Part shown: one piece after another, positions 1-7,815 of the stretch
How positions within the stretch are numbered: the first letter of the stretch is position 1
How the letters are laid out: every line of letters begins with the position of its first letter
From: Streptomyces sp. S.PNR 29
GTDB taxonomy: Bacteria; Actinomycetota; Actinomycetes; Streptomycetales; Streptomycetaceae
DNA: 58,262 bases
Assembly: GCF_030386795.1 (NCBI RefSeq)
Contig: NZ_JANUQM010000001.1
Span: 1-58,262, forward strand
Direction of reading: 5' to 3'
Program-made: the position numbers and the translations under genes
The notes under the pieces: generated by a model
What the model was told of the DNA's origin: nothing
Seen by the model: only the letters and a program-made list of their open reading frames with translations
Database searches by the model: none

Positions 1-85
1 TTACATTCCGAACCCGGAAGCTAAGCCTTACAGCGCCGATGGTACTGCAGGGGGGACCCTGTGGGAGAGTAGGACGCCGCCGAAC
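1..85 (+). rRNA. rrf: 5S ribosomal RNA, 3' part (partial)
   Basis: The first ~85 bases match the 3' two-thirds of actinobacterial 5S rRNA: the CCGAACCCGGAAG loop region, then CCGATGGTACTGC and the closing GGGAGAGTAGGACGCCGCC helix. The 5' part lies outside the window, so this is the end of an rrn operon on the plus strand. The exact 3' end is uncertain by 1-3 nt. A strong terminator follows immediately. Confidence 0.95.
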
Positions 86-95
86 AAATATTGGG

Positions 96-127
96 AAAAC
101 CCCGCACCGTACCGGTGCGGGGTTTTT
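96..127 (+). terminator. rrn operon terminator
   Basis: A 14-bp perfect stem (96-109 pairing with 113-126) with a three-base loop, A-run on the left arm and T-run on the right. It sits 10 nt after the 5S rRNA and is a classic intrinsic terminator for the rRNA operon. Confidence 0.92.
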
Positions 128-146
128 CGCGTTTAGGCTCGTAGGC

Positions 147-791
147 ATGCGCTATGACCTTGTCATCTTCGACAACGACGGTGTTCTCGTCGACAGCGAA
201 CCGATCTCGAACCGGCTGCTCGCCGCCCATCTGACCGAGCTCGGGCACCCGACGTCGTACGAGGACTCCATCCGGGACTACATGGGGTCAGCGATGCACC
301 GGATCCATGACCTCATCCGGGAGCGGACGGGGCAGCGGTTGCCGGAGGACTTCGACGACGTCTTTCACGGGCGGGTATTCGCGGCGTTCGCGCGGGAGTT
401 GGAGCCGGTGGACGGCGTCGTCGGGGTGCTGGAGAAGCTGGCGGCGGACGAGACGCCGTACTGTGTGGCGTCCTCCGGGAGCCATGAGCGGATTCGGGTG
501 GGGCATCGGAAGACCGGGCTCGATCGGTGGTTCGACGACGGGCGGATCTTCAGCTCGGAGGATGTGGGGCGCGGGAAGCCGGCGCCGGATCTGTTCCTGC
601 ACGCCGCCGAACGGATGGGAGTCGCGCCGGAACGGTGTGTCGTGGTCGAGGACAGCCCGCTCGGGGTGCGGGCGGCGGTCGCGGCCGGGATGGACGTCTA
701 CGGGTTCACGGCCATGACACCTGCCGCCAAGCTCGCGGGGGCCACCGGACTCTTCGGTGCCATGGGAGAGTTGGCCGACCTGCTGGCGTGA
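147..791 (+). CDS. HAD-superfamily phosphatase (beta-phosphoglucomutase-like)
   Basis: A 214-aa cytosolic HAD hydrolase, subfamily IA. Motif I is FDNDGVLVDSE near the N-terminus (D9 and D11 as nucleophile and acid/base), motif II is the serine in VASSGS, motif III the lysine in GKPAPDLF, and motif IV the acidic pair in VVEDSPLG. The cap lies between motifs I and II. Length fits the family, whose members act on sugar phosphates or phosphoglycolate. The substrate cannot be told from sequence. I chose the ATG directly before the motif; the longer upstream reading runs through the rRNA terminator. It is monocistronic between the rrn operon and an MFS gene. Confidence 0.85.
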   Translation: MRYDLVIFDNDGVLVDSEPISNRLLAAHLTELGHPTSYEDSIRDYMGSAMHRIHDLIRERTGQRLPEDFDDVFHGRVFAAFARELEPVDGVVGVLEKLAADETPYCVASSGSHERIRVGHRKTGLDRWFDDGRIFSSEDVGRGKPAPDLFLHAAERMGVAPERCVVVEDSPLGVRAAVAAGMDVYGFTAMTPAAKLAGATGLFGAMGELADLLA

Positions 792-871
792 CCGGGCGCA
801 GCTGAAGCTGAGCGAGATTCACCTTTGGCTGGATCTACCCACGAGTACGCCGGGGCCTTACGCTCGCCGCC

Positions 872-2086
872 ATGACTGATGTGCTGCGGCGCGGCAGGGC
901 CTCGCTGGCGTTGAGCTTCTTCGCGCAGGGGGTTGCCTTTGCTCTGCTCGTGACGCGGATCCCGGCCATCCAGGACCGGTACGGCGTATCCGATGCGCTG
1001 CTGCCCGCCTTCCTGGCCGCGGTGCCGATTCTCGCCGGTGTCGGGAGTGTGGCGACCGAACGGCTGGTGAGGAGGGTTCCGCCCAGTCGGCTGTTGCGCT
1101 GGTCCCAGCCGGTGGTGCTCCTGGCGCTGCTCGGTGTCGGGGCGGGTGAGCGGATGGTCGAGCTGGGGATCGCGCTCGCCGCGTTCGGGCTCGCGGTGGG
1201 GGCCTTGGACGCGTCGATGAACATGCTCGGGGTGAGTCTGCAGCGGTCGTACGGGCGCAGCATCATGCTCAGCTTCCACGCGGCCTACAGCCTGGGCGGC
1301 ATTGTGGGGGCCTCGCTGGCCTGGGTGGGGGCGCACTGGCAGCTGGCGCTGTGGGTGTCGTATCTGCCGGTCGTGGTGGTGCTGTTGCCGGCCGTCCTGG
1401 CCGGGAGCCGGGGGTATGTCGACGGGGATGCCGGGGCTGTGGAGGAGGTGGACGGGGGCGAGGCCGGCACCGTCGTCTTCAAAGCGCTGTTGCCGCTGTG
1501 TCTGGTCATGACCTTCGCGTACATCGGGGACTCGACGGTCTCCAACTGGAGCGCGAAGTATCTGCAGGACGTGCTGGGGAGTTCGGAGCAGCTGGCCACG
1601 GTTCCGTACAACGTGTACATGGTGACCACGCTGCTGGGGCGGGCCATCGGGGACTTCGGGGTGCGGCGGTTCGGGGCCGCGGGGGTCGTGCGCGGTGGGG
1701 CGCTGGTGGCCGCGGCCGGGTTCGCGGTGGTGGCCGGGGCGCCCGGGGCGTGGGTGGGGATGCTCGGGTTCACCCTGTTGGGGCTGGGGTTGTGTGTGCT
1801 GGTGCCGCAGACTTTCGCAGCGGCCGGACGGTTGTTTCCGGGGGCCTCCGACGCGGCCATCGCCCGGCTGAATGTCTTCAACTATGTGGGGTTCCTGATC
1901 GGTTCTCCGTTGGTGGGGGCGTTGGGGGACGCGTGGAACTACCGCGGGGCCATGCTCGTACCGATGGTGTTGGTGCTGGTGACGTTGGTGTATGCCAGGT
2001 CGTTCGGTGCTCAACAGGACCGATACGGTGGCGGGCATGAGCGGCCGCGCACAGCTGATGTGGGACGAGGCAGTAACGGGCTATGA
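872..2086 (+). CDS. MFS transporter
   Basis: A 404-aa integral membrane protein with about 12 hydrophobic segments and a basic cytoplasmic loop (ERLVRRVPPSRLLRW) after segment 2, as in the major facilitator superfamily. It resembles the small sugar/drug-type MFS proteins of actinobacteria; the substrate is unknown. The ATG at 872 starts directly before the first membrane segment. The C-terminal ~17 residues are polar and overlap the next gene by 50 nt, which suggests translational coupling to the AcuC-like gene or a drifted stop codon. Confidence 0.85.
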   Translation: MTDVLRRGRASLALSFFAQGVAFALLVTRIPAIQDRYGVSDALLPAFLAAVPILAGVGSVATERLVRRVPPSRLLRWSQPVVLLALLGVGAGERMVELGIALAAFGLAVGALDASMNMLGVSLQRSYGRSIMLSFHAAYSLGGIVGASLAWVGAHWQLALWVSYLPVVVVLLPAVLAGSRGYVDGDAGAVEEVDGGEAGTVVFKALLPLCLVMTFAYIGDSTVSNWSAKYLQDVLGSSEQLATVPYNVYMVTTLLGRAIGDFGVRRFGAAGVVRGGALVAAAGFAVVAGAPGAWVGMLGFTLLGLGLCVLVPQTFAAAGRLFPGASDAAIARLNVFNYVGFLIGSPLVGALGDAWNYRGAMLVPMVLVLVTLVYARSFGAQQDRYGGGHERPRTADVGRGSNGL

Positions 2087-3218
2087 CTTCGGTCCGGGGC
2101 ATCCGATGGACCCGGTCCGGCTCGCCCTGACCCGGAGACTGGTCGGCGCCTTCGGGCTCGACCGCGAGGTGGAGGTGGTCGCGGCGAAGGCGGCCGGGGA
2201 GTCGACGCTGCGGCTGGTCCACCGGGAGGACTACATCGAGGCCGTGAAGGCGGCTTCAGCGGACCCCCGGGTGGCGGACCAGTCGTACGGGCTGGGGACC
2301 ATGGACGATCCGGCGTTCGCGGGAATGCACGAGGTGTCCTCGCTGATCGCCGGGCAGTCGGTGGGGGCGGCTGAGGCGGTGTGGCGCGGGGAGGCGCTGC
2401 ATGCGGTGAACTTCGCGGGCGGGCTGCATCATGCGATGCCGGCCGGGGCGTCGGGGTTCTGCATCTACAACGACGCCTCGCTGGCGATCGCGCGGTTGCT
2501 GGAGTTGGGGGCCGAGCGGGTGGCGTACGTCGACGTCGACGTGCATCACGGGGATGGCGTGCAGGCGGCGTTCTGGGAGGATCCGCGGGTTCTGACGATC
2601 TCGCTGCACGAGCATCCGCGGACCTTGTTTCCGCAGACCGGGTGGCCGGAGGAGACGGGGGCGGACTCGGCGGAGGGGTCGGCCGCGAATGTGGCGTTGC
2701 CGGCGGGGACCGGGGACGCGGGGTGGCTGCGGGCGTTTCACGCCGTCGTACCGGAGCTGATCGCCGACTTCCGGCCGCAGGTGCTGGTGACTCAGCACGG
2801 TGCCGACACGCACTTCGAGGATCCGTTGGCGCATCTGGCCGTGTCGCTGGATGCGCAGCGGGCTGTGCAGGTGGCGTGCCATGACCTGGCGCACGAGTAC
2901 GCCGACGGGCGGTGGGTGGCGCTGGGCGGGGGCGGTTACGCGGTGGTCGATGTCGTGCCGCGGTCCTGGACCCATCTGGTGGGGATCGCCGCGGGGCGGC
3001 CCGTGGAGCCCGAGGCGATGATCCCGGAGGGGTGGCGGCAGGAGGTGTTCGCTCGGACGCGGCAGTTGGCGCCGGTGCGGATGACAGATGGGCGGTGGCC
3101 GGTGTCGTGGGTTGGCTGGGAGGCGGGGTACGACCCCGCTGATCGCTTGGATCAGGCTGTGGTGGCGGCTCGGCGGGCGGTGTTTCCGTTGCGGGGGTTG
3201 CTGGCCGACGGGATCTGA
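2037..3218 (+). CDS. acuC: AcuC-like histone deacetylase family protein
   Basis: A 393-aa protein of the class I/II zinc-dependent deacetylase fold. Visible are GGLHHAMP (active-site His pair), VDVDVHHGDGVQAAF (Asp/His zinc ligands), a second metal Asp in TQHGADTHFEDPL, and the GGGGY loop. In Bacillus, AcuC deacetylates acetyl-CoA synthetase; in actinomycetes the family is proposed to act similarly on acetylated metabolic enzymes. I chose the ATG giving MSGRAQLMWDEAV, the usual Streptomyces N-terminus, which places the start inside the preceding MFS gene. The neighbourhood matches the conserved Streptomyces order towards bdtA and bldN. Confidence 0.88.
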   Translation: MSGRAQLMWDEAVTGYDFGPGHPMDPVRLALTRRLVGAFGLDREVEVVAAKAAGESTLRLVHREDYIEAVKAASADPRVADQSYGLGTMDDPAFAGMHEVSSLIAGQSVGAAEAVWRGEALHAVNFAGGLHHAMPAGASGFCIYNDASLAIARLLELGAERVAYVDVDVHHGDGVQAAFWEDPRVLTISLHEHPRTLFPQTGWPEETGADSAEGSAANVALPAGTGDAGWLRAFHAVVPELIADFRPQVLVTQHGADTHFEDPLAHLAVSLDAQRAVQVACHDLAHEYADGRWVALGGGGYAVVDVVPRSWTHLVGIAAGRPVEPEAMIPEGWRQEVFARTRQLAPVRMTDGRWPVSWVGWEAGYDPADRLDQAVVAARRAVFPLRGLLADGI

Positions 3219-3263
3219 GGGGCTGCGCTGTGGGAGTGGGGCGCGAGGTCCGGCGCCGGGCGG

Positions 3264-3292
3264 GGGGTGCCGCCCCGGCGGCACGGCACCCC
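3264..3292. terminator. candidate bidirectional terminator
   Basis: A 9-bp GC stem (3264-3272 with 3284-3292) in the 88-nt gap between convergent genes. There is no T-run, as is common in Streptomyces. It could serve both the acuC-like and sapA-like transcripts. Confidence 0.5.
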
Positions 3293-3306
3293 GTTCTCCG
3301 TACCCG

Positions 3307-3741
3307 TCAGCCGCAGTGCCCGTAGTCGCTCCCCGACGCCGTGCCGATCTGGCCGGTCCACTGGACGCAGTAGCCGCGGGAGCTGAGGTAGACCGGGCCG
3401 GCATAGGTCGTGTACTGGTCCGCGTCGGAGGCCCAGGTGTCCTCCAGCTCGGGGATCTCCAGCTTGACGCTCATGAGGATTTTCGCGCCCGGCGTGTTGC
3501 GGATGGTCACGGCGCAGTTCTTGCCGGTGGACTCGTTCCAGGTCAGGTAGACGGTGCCGACGTTGCCGACCGGCGTGGAGTCGATGACCTTGTAGCCGGT
3601 GCCGCAGACGCCGTTGTACGCGGCGGCCGGCGCGCTGGGGGCCGCGGATGCCGGGGCGGTGGCGGCGACCGTGCCGCCGATGGTCAGGGCGGCGAGGGCG
3701 GTGGCGGCCGAGGCCCGACGGGACAGCTTCATGGTCTTCAC
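3307..3741 (-). CDS. sapA: spore-associated protein A-like secreted protein
   Basis: A 144-aa exported protein. The N-terminus has a basic n-region (KLSRR), a hydrophobic core of Ala/Thr and an ASAAPS cleavage site near residue 34. The mature part starts AAAYNGVCGTGYKVID and has four cysteines able to form two disulfides. Its layout (YNGVCG, YLTWNESTGKNC, PGAKI, YCVQWTGQI) matches the SapA family, found on Streptomyces spore surfaces; the biochemical role is not known. I chose the GTG at 3741 because AGGGGGAA precedes it; an internal ATG lies three codons on. It is transcribed divergently from the phosphatase-like gene. Confidence 0.75.
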   Translation of the reverse strand: MKTMKLSRRASAATALAALTIGGTVAATAPASAAPSAPAAAYNGVCGTGYKVIDSTPVGNVGTVYLTWNESTGKNCAVTIRNTPGAKILMSVKLEIPELEDTWASDADQYTTYAGPVYLSSRGYCVQWTGQIGTASGSDYGHCG

Positions 3742-3962
3742 GGTGTTCCCCCTGTGGTGATGGTCGATGTGCGTGGCTCTGCGGACGCCCGGTCAACTGG
3801 CGTTCGGCGTACACGTGTTGTGAGACCAGGCAGTCCGCAGGACAGTTGTGGGCCGTTGTGTCGCCGTTCTGTCACCGCTGTCACCGTCGCTGTTACGCCG
3901 ACTGTGCGGTGTTTGCCTGTTCCCCCTCCGTCGTCCCCTCTCCGTCCGCCACCATCACTCCC

Positions 3963-4778
3963 GTGCTGACCCCCGCAGCTCTTCGCGCGCACCTCCTGGC
4001 CGCCCGTCTCGCCGGGGTCGTGGCGACCACGCGGGAGGAGAGCCTGCGGAGCTATCGGTTGTTCGCCGCCCGGGACCCCCGTGTCGTGATCGGGGTCGAT
4101 CCCGAAGGTGAGTGGGGGCAGCGGGACCTGATCGCGTTGATGGCGGACAGGTGTGGAGTTTCGGCCGATCCATGGCATATTTCAGGTCAGGATGTGATCG
4201 ATCCGGAGCGGACCGTGGCCGCCCTGGACGCGTTCGCCGAGCGGCTCACCGCGGTTGCACGGCGTGGCGGCCCGGTCCTCCTCGGCACCGGCCATCCGCA
4301 CCGACTGCTCGGCTTCTACGCCGCCTTGGCGGACGCGCTGTCGGCGGCGGGATGTGCCGTCCTCACACCCGCGCAGGGTCGCTGTGTCGACATAACGACC
4401 CGGTTCGGCCTACGTACGTACAACCTCGCCTACGTACGAGGAGTCGCGCTGGTGCGGGCACCCGGCGCTTCCCGCCCCGGTTGTGAGCCCGGCGCACACA
4501 CCCACAGCCCCCTCCCGGTTCGTACCGCGCTGGCCGCGGCGGCGGAGGCCGGCGGGCCGCTTCCGGAGCTGGTGATCGGAGACCACGGATGGGTCTGCGG
4601 AGCAGGTCAGCTGGGGTTTGAGGCCATCGGGCTGGCCGATACCGACGATCCGGCTCCGTTCGTCGGTGAGGCCGAGGGGTCCGTGTCCGTCGTCGTTCCA
4701 CTTGATGACGCTGTGCGGTCTGCTTACTACCGTCCGCTTACCCGCTACGTACTCAATCGGGCGTGTCTGTCACAGTAG
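3963..4778 (+). CDS. conserved actinobacterial phosphatase-like protein
   Basis: A 271-aa protein resembling the gene beside bdtA in S. coelicolor (SCO3329 from memory), which databases usually call a phosphatase or hypothetical. Visible blocks are VVIGVDPEGEWGQRDL, a GTGHPHRLLGFY loop, and GDHGWVCGAGQLGFEAIG near the C-terminus, where Asp-His could bind a metal or phosphate. There is no signal peptide or membrane segment. I chose the GTG at 3963 from the conserved LTPAALRAHLLAARLAG start. No Shine-Dalgarno is visible, so translation may be leaderless. The enzyme activity is unproven. Confidence 0.65.
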   Translation: MLTPAALRAHLLAARLAGVVATTREESLRSYRLFAARDPRVVIGVDPEGEWGQRDLIALMADRCGVSADPWHISGQDVIDPERTVAALDAFAERLTAVARRGGPVLLGTGHPHRLLGFYAALADALSAAGCAVLTPAQGRCVDITTRFGLRTYNLAYVRGVALVRAPGASRPGCEPGAHTHSPLPVRTALAAAAEAGGPLPELVIGDHGWVCGAGQLGFEAIGLADTDDPAPFVGEAEGSVSVVVPLDDAVRSAYYRPLTRYVLNRACLSQ

Positions 4779-4907
4779 TCCGTCGATGGGTGCACCTCTT
4801 CCCCACTTGCATCACCCGCCCCTACATTGGGGAGTGAGCACGCAGCGACGAAGAGTCACCGGAAGGGGAAGCCGGTGGCCGTCGAGTGCGGAAGGTTCAG
4901 GTGTGTC

Positions 4908-5120
4908 ATGGCTGCAGCTGGCGAAAGGCCTCTGAACGAGGTTCAGTTCCTTACCGTGGCGGAAGTCGCCTCGGTGATGCGAGTGTCCAAGATGACCGTG
5001 TACCGGCTGGTGCACAGCGGTCATCTGCCCGCGATCCGGGTCGGACGGTCGTTCCGTGTCCCGGAGCAAGCGGTTCACGAGTACCTCCGCGAGAGCTATG
5101 TGGGGGTGGAAACGGCCTGA
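4908..5120 (+). CDS. bdtA: BdtA-like small helix-turn-helix DNA-binding protein
   Basis: A 70-aa MerR/excisionase-type winged helix protein. FLTVAEVASVMRVSKMTVYRL forms the helix-turn-helix and GHLPAIRVGRSFRVPEQAVHEYL the wing and following helix. This is essentially the whole protein, so it should act as a dimer or with partners. In S. coelicolor the orthologue (SCO3328, bdtA) sits in the same place and is linked to development. I chose the ATG giving MAAAGERPLNEV; an in-frame TTG 27 codons upstream is possible but less conserved. It is followed by a tiny ribosomal-protein gene. Confidence 0.85.
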   Translation: MAAAGERPLNEVQFLTVAEVASVMRVSKMTVYRLVHSGHLPAIRVGRSFRVPEQAVHEYLRESYVGVETA

Positions 5121-5177
5121 GGCGACTGGGGGAGAGGTCCTCAGGGCACTCTCGGATCTCTCCCGACCTCTCGATTT

Positions 5178-5205
5178 ATGACCTCAGCACTCGGGCGGGT
5201 AGGCT
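5178..5205 (+). promoter_or_regulatory. candidate promoter for the 32-aa basic protein
   Basis: ATGACC (5178-5183) and TAGGCT (5200-5205) are separated by 16 bp, an acceptable match to HrdB-type -35/-10 elements. The predicted leader to the GTG start is about 60 nt. Sequence-only inference. Confidence 0.4.
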
Positions 5206-5274
5206 AGCCCCTCGTAGGTCGTGTGGGCCCATGGCGCCCAAACACCGAGTGATGAGAAGTGAGCGAGGGTAGTC

Positions 5275-5373
5275 GTGGGCTCTGTTATCAAGAAGCGGCG
5301 CAAGCGGATGGCCAAGAAGAAGCACCGCAAGCTGCTCAAGCGCACGCGCGTTCAGCGTCGCAACAAGAAGTAG
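5275..5373 (+). CDS. 32-aa bS22-type small ribosomal protein (AURKAIP1/COX24 domain)
   Basis: A 32-residue protein starting GTG, sequence [18 protein letters not shown] then [13 protein letters not shown]: about half Lys/Arg with no acidic residue. This is the actinobacterial AURKAIP1/COX24-domain protein, now recognised as the extra small-subunit protein bS22. It binds rRNA. GAGCGAGGGT upstream may serve as ribosome binding site. It lies between bdtA and a strong terminator, the arrangement of S. coelicolor SCO3327 as I recall it. It is too short for most ORF finders. Confidence 0.88.
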   Translation: MGSVIKKRRKRMAKKKHRKLLKRTRVQRRNKK

Positions 5374-5396
5374 GCGACGCCGCGAGAGCGTGTTCC

Positions 5397-5428
5397 GTGG
5401 CCCCCCACCGCACCCGGTGGGGGGCCAC
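5397..5428 (+). terminator. terminator after the 32-aa protein gene
   Basis: A ~13-bp perfect GC-rich stem (GTGGCCCCCCACC with GGTGGGGGGCCAC) 23 nt after the stop codon. There is no T-run. Confidence 0.8.
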
Positions 5429-5618
5429 ACGCGTCTGCGGGACAGCCGGCGGCAGCCGGCGGCTTGGCTCCGTCCGGTCGTACGACCGCGCATTCTCGTC
5501 CCTTCGGGCCTCGGGCGGTCATCACAGCGCAACATCAACCCGCTAAGTTGGCCCGCAGCGGGGGAACGCGGCAGGGTACGAGCAGCGAAGCGACGAGTGC
5601 GGAAGGAAGGCGCTGATC

Positions 5619-6680
5619 TTGGGGAAGGTCGTGCTCGTCACCGGAGTGGCCCGTCAGCTGGGGGGCCGGTTCGTACGACGCATCCAGCGTGACCCCGACG
5701 TCGACCGGGTCGTCGCCGTCGACGCGGTTCCGCCCGAGCACCACCTGGGCGGCGCCGACTTCATACAGGCCGACATCCGGCAGCCCACCATCGGGCGGGT
5801 GCTCGCCGAGACGGGCGCGGACACGATCGTCCACCTGGACGTGACGGGGACGCCGCTGGGCGGCGGTAACCGGGCCTCGGTCAAGGAGACCAACGTCATC
5901 GGCACCATGCAGCTGCTCGGTGCCTGCCAGAAGTCCCCGTCCGTGAAGCGGCTCGTGGTCAAGTCCAGTACGAACGTGTACGGGTCGGCGCCCCGCGACC
6001 CGGCCGTCTTCACCGAGACGACCCCGCCCAAGTCGCTGCCCAGCGGCGGCTTCGCGAAGGACACGGTCGAGGTCGAGGGGTACGTCCGCGGCTTCGCGCG
6101 CCGCCGGCCCGACGTGGCGGTGTGTGTGCTGCGGTTCGCCAACATCCTGGGCCCGTCCGCGGACACGCCGCTCGCCTCGTACTTCTCGCTGCCGGTCCTG
6201 CCGACCGTGTTCGGTTACGACCCGCGGTTGCAGTTCGTGCACGAGGACGACGTGATCGAGGTGCTGCGGATCGCCTCGCACGAGCCACGGCGGGGCACGC
6301 TCAACAGCGGCACCTTCAACATCGCCGGCGACGGCGTCCTGCTGCTCTCCCAGTGCTCCAGGCGGCTGGGCCGCCCCACGGTGCCGCTGCTGCTGCCCGC
6401 GGTCACCTGGGCCGGCTCACTGGTGCGTACGCTGGGTATGACGGACTTCTCTCCGGAGCAGATCCGGCTGCTCACCCACGGCCGGGTCGTGGCGACGGAC
6501 CAGATGCGCGAGACGCTGGGTTTTCAGCCGAAATACACCACGGCAGAAACGTTCGCGGACTTCGCGCGCAGCCGCGGACCGGGACTGCTTCCGCCGGAGG
6601 CCCTTGCGGGGGCCGTCGACCGGATCGCCGCGCTGTCCTTCCGCGACAGCGGCCACCCTCCGACGCAGAGCGCCAACTGA
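5619..6680 (+). CDS. NAD-dependent epimerase/dehydratase (extended SDR)
   Basis: A 353-aa extended short-chain dehydrogenase. The Rossmann motif is VLVTGVARQLGGRFV (a GxxxxLG variant of GxxGxxG). SSTNVYG and the following segment carry the serine/tyrosine region, and the C-terminal half is the substrate domain. I chose the TTG at 5619 because GGAAGGAAGG lies 8 nt upstream and the fold begins at once. The stop codon abuts the ribosome binding site of the acyltransferase gene, so the two are an operon. The pairing suggests a role in a cell-envelope lipid or sugar; the substrate is unknown. Confidence 0.82.
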   Translation: MGKVVLVTGVARQLGGRFVRRIQRDPDVDRVVAVDAVPPEHHLGGADFIQADIRQPTIGRVLAETGADTIVHLDVTGTPLGGGNRASVKETNVIGTMQLLGACQKSPSVKRLVVKSSTNVYGSAPRDPAVFTETTPPKSLPSGGFAKDTVEVEGYVRGFARRRPDVAVCVLRFANILGPSADTPLASYFSLPVLPTVFGYDPRLQFVHEDDVIEVLRIASHEPRRGTLNSGTFNIAGDGVLLLSQCSRRLGRPTVPLLLPAVTWAGSLVRTLGMTDFSPEQIRLLTHGRVVATDQMRETLGFQPKYTTAETFADFARSRGPGLLPPEALAGAVDRIAALSFRDSGHPPTQSAN

Positions 6681-6693
6681 GGAGCGCATCACG

Positions 6694-7746
6694 ATGGCGG
6701 ATGCCAAGGTCATTCCGTTCGACGACGATCGGCCCCGCGGGAGCGCCGTACAGCGTCCGCAGCGCCGCCGGAGCGCGGGGAGCCGGCGTCAGGACACGGA
6801 GTCCGCGCGGGTACGTGAGGTCCAGCCCCTGCCCACCAGGGGCGTTTCGCAGGATGATGTCCATGTGACGCCTGAGGAGAAGCCGCTCGATCAGCCGCGG
6901 GACGAGGGCGGCCTGGAGCGGCGCATCGCGAGCGGCCTGGCCTTCCTGCGCCGCCGCCTCACCGGCGACTACGAGGTCGACGACTTCGGCTACGACGCCG
7001 ATCTCACCGACCAGGTGCTGATGTCCCTGCTGCGCCCGGTGTACGACAACTACTTCCGGGTCGAGGTCAAGGGCATCGAGAACATCCCGTCCGAGGGCGG
7101 CGCCCTGATCGTCGCCAACCACTCCGGGACGCTTCCGCTGGACGGCCTGATGATGCAGGTCGCCGTCCACGACCATCACCCGGACGGCCGTCATCTGCGC
7201 CTCCTCGCGGCCGACCTGGTCTTCGTCCTGCCGGTCGTCAACGAGCTCGCCCGCAAGCTGGGCCACACCCTGGCGTGCGCGGAGGACGCCGAACGGCTCC
7301 TCGGGCAGGGTGAGCTGGTCGGGGTGATGCCGGAGGGTTTCAAGGGCATCGGCAAGCCCTTCAGCGAGCGCTACAAGCTGCAGCGCTTCGGCCGCGGCGG
7401 TTTCGTGTCCACGGCCCTGCGACAGGGCGCGCCGATCGTGCCGTGCTCGATCGTCGGGGCCGAGGAGATCTACCCGATGATCGGCAACGCCAAGACGCTG
7501 GCGCGCCTGCTGGGCTTTCCGTACTTCCCGATCACGCCGACGTTCCCGTGGCTGGGCCCGCTCGGTGCGATTCCGTTGCCGACCAAGTGGACGATCCAGT
7601 TCGGTGAGCCGATTCCCACGGATGGTTATCCGCCGGAGGCGGCGGAGGACCCGATGCTGATGTTCAACCTGACGGACCAGGTCAGGGAACAGATCCAGCA
7701 CACGCTGTACAAGCTGCTGGTGCAGCGTAGGTCGGTGTTCTTCTGA
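6694..7746 (+). CDS. PlsC-type 1-acyl-glycerol-3-phosphate acyltransferase family protein
   Basis: A 350-aa protein with a polar, arginine-rich N-terminus of ~80 residues followed by a PlsC/LPLAT domain. Catalytic block I is ANHSGTLPLDGL (the family normally has HxxxxD; here H-S-G-T-L-P-L-D is extended by one). Later blocks include GVMPEGFKGIGKPF (block III-like) and the IVPCSIVG region. Family members acylate lysophosphatidate or related acceptors at the membrane. The ATG at 6694 has GGAGC upstream. It is the second gene of an operon with the epimerase and is followed by a terminator shared with rsbN. Confidence 0.8.
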   Translation: MADAKVIPFDDDRPRGSAVQRPQRRRSAGSRRQDTESARVREVQPLPTRGVSQDDVHVTPEEKPLDQPRDEGGLERRIASGLAFLRRRLTGDYEVDDFGYDADLTDQVLMSLLRPVYDNYFRVEVKGIENIPSEGGALIVANHSGTLPLDGLMMQVAVHDHHPDGRHLRLLAADLVFVLPVVNELARKLGHTLACAEDAERLLGQGELVGVMPEGFKGIGKPFSERYKLQRFGRGGFVSTALRQGAPIVPCSIVGAEEIYPMIGNAKTLARLLGFPYFPITPTFPWLGPLGAIPLPTKWTIQFGEPIPTDGYPPEAAEDPMLMFNLTDQVREQIQHTLYKLLVQRRSVFF

Positions 7747-7771
7747 CCTGGACGACAGGCGGTACGACAAC

Positions 7772-7800
7772 GGGGGCGCCCTTCCTGGAAGGGCGCCCCC
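7772..7800. terminator. bidirectional terminator between acyltransferase and rsbN
   Basis: Inverted repeat GGGGGCGCCCTTCC/GGAAGGGCGCCCCC with almost no loop, located between two convergent genes. It can act on both strands. Confidence 0.8.
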
Positions 7801-7815
7801 GTCGGTGTGCGGGCT

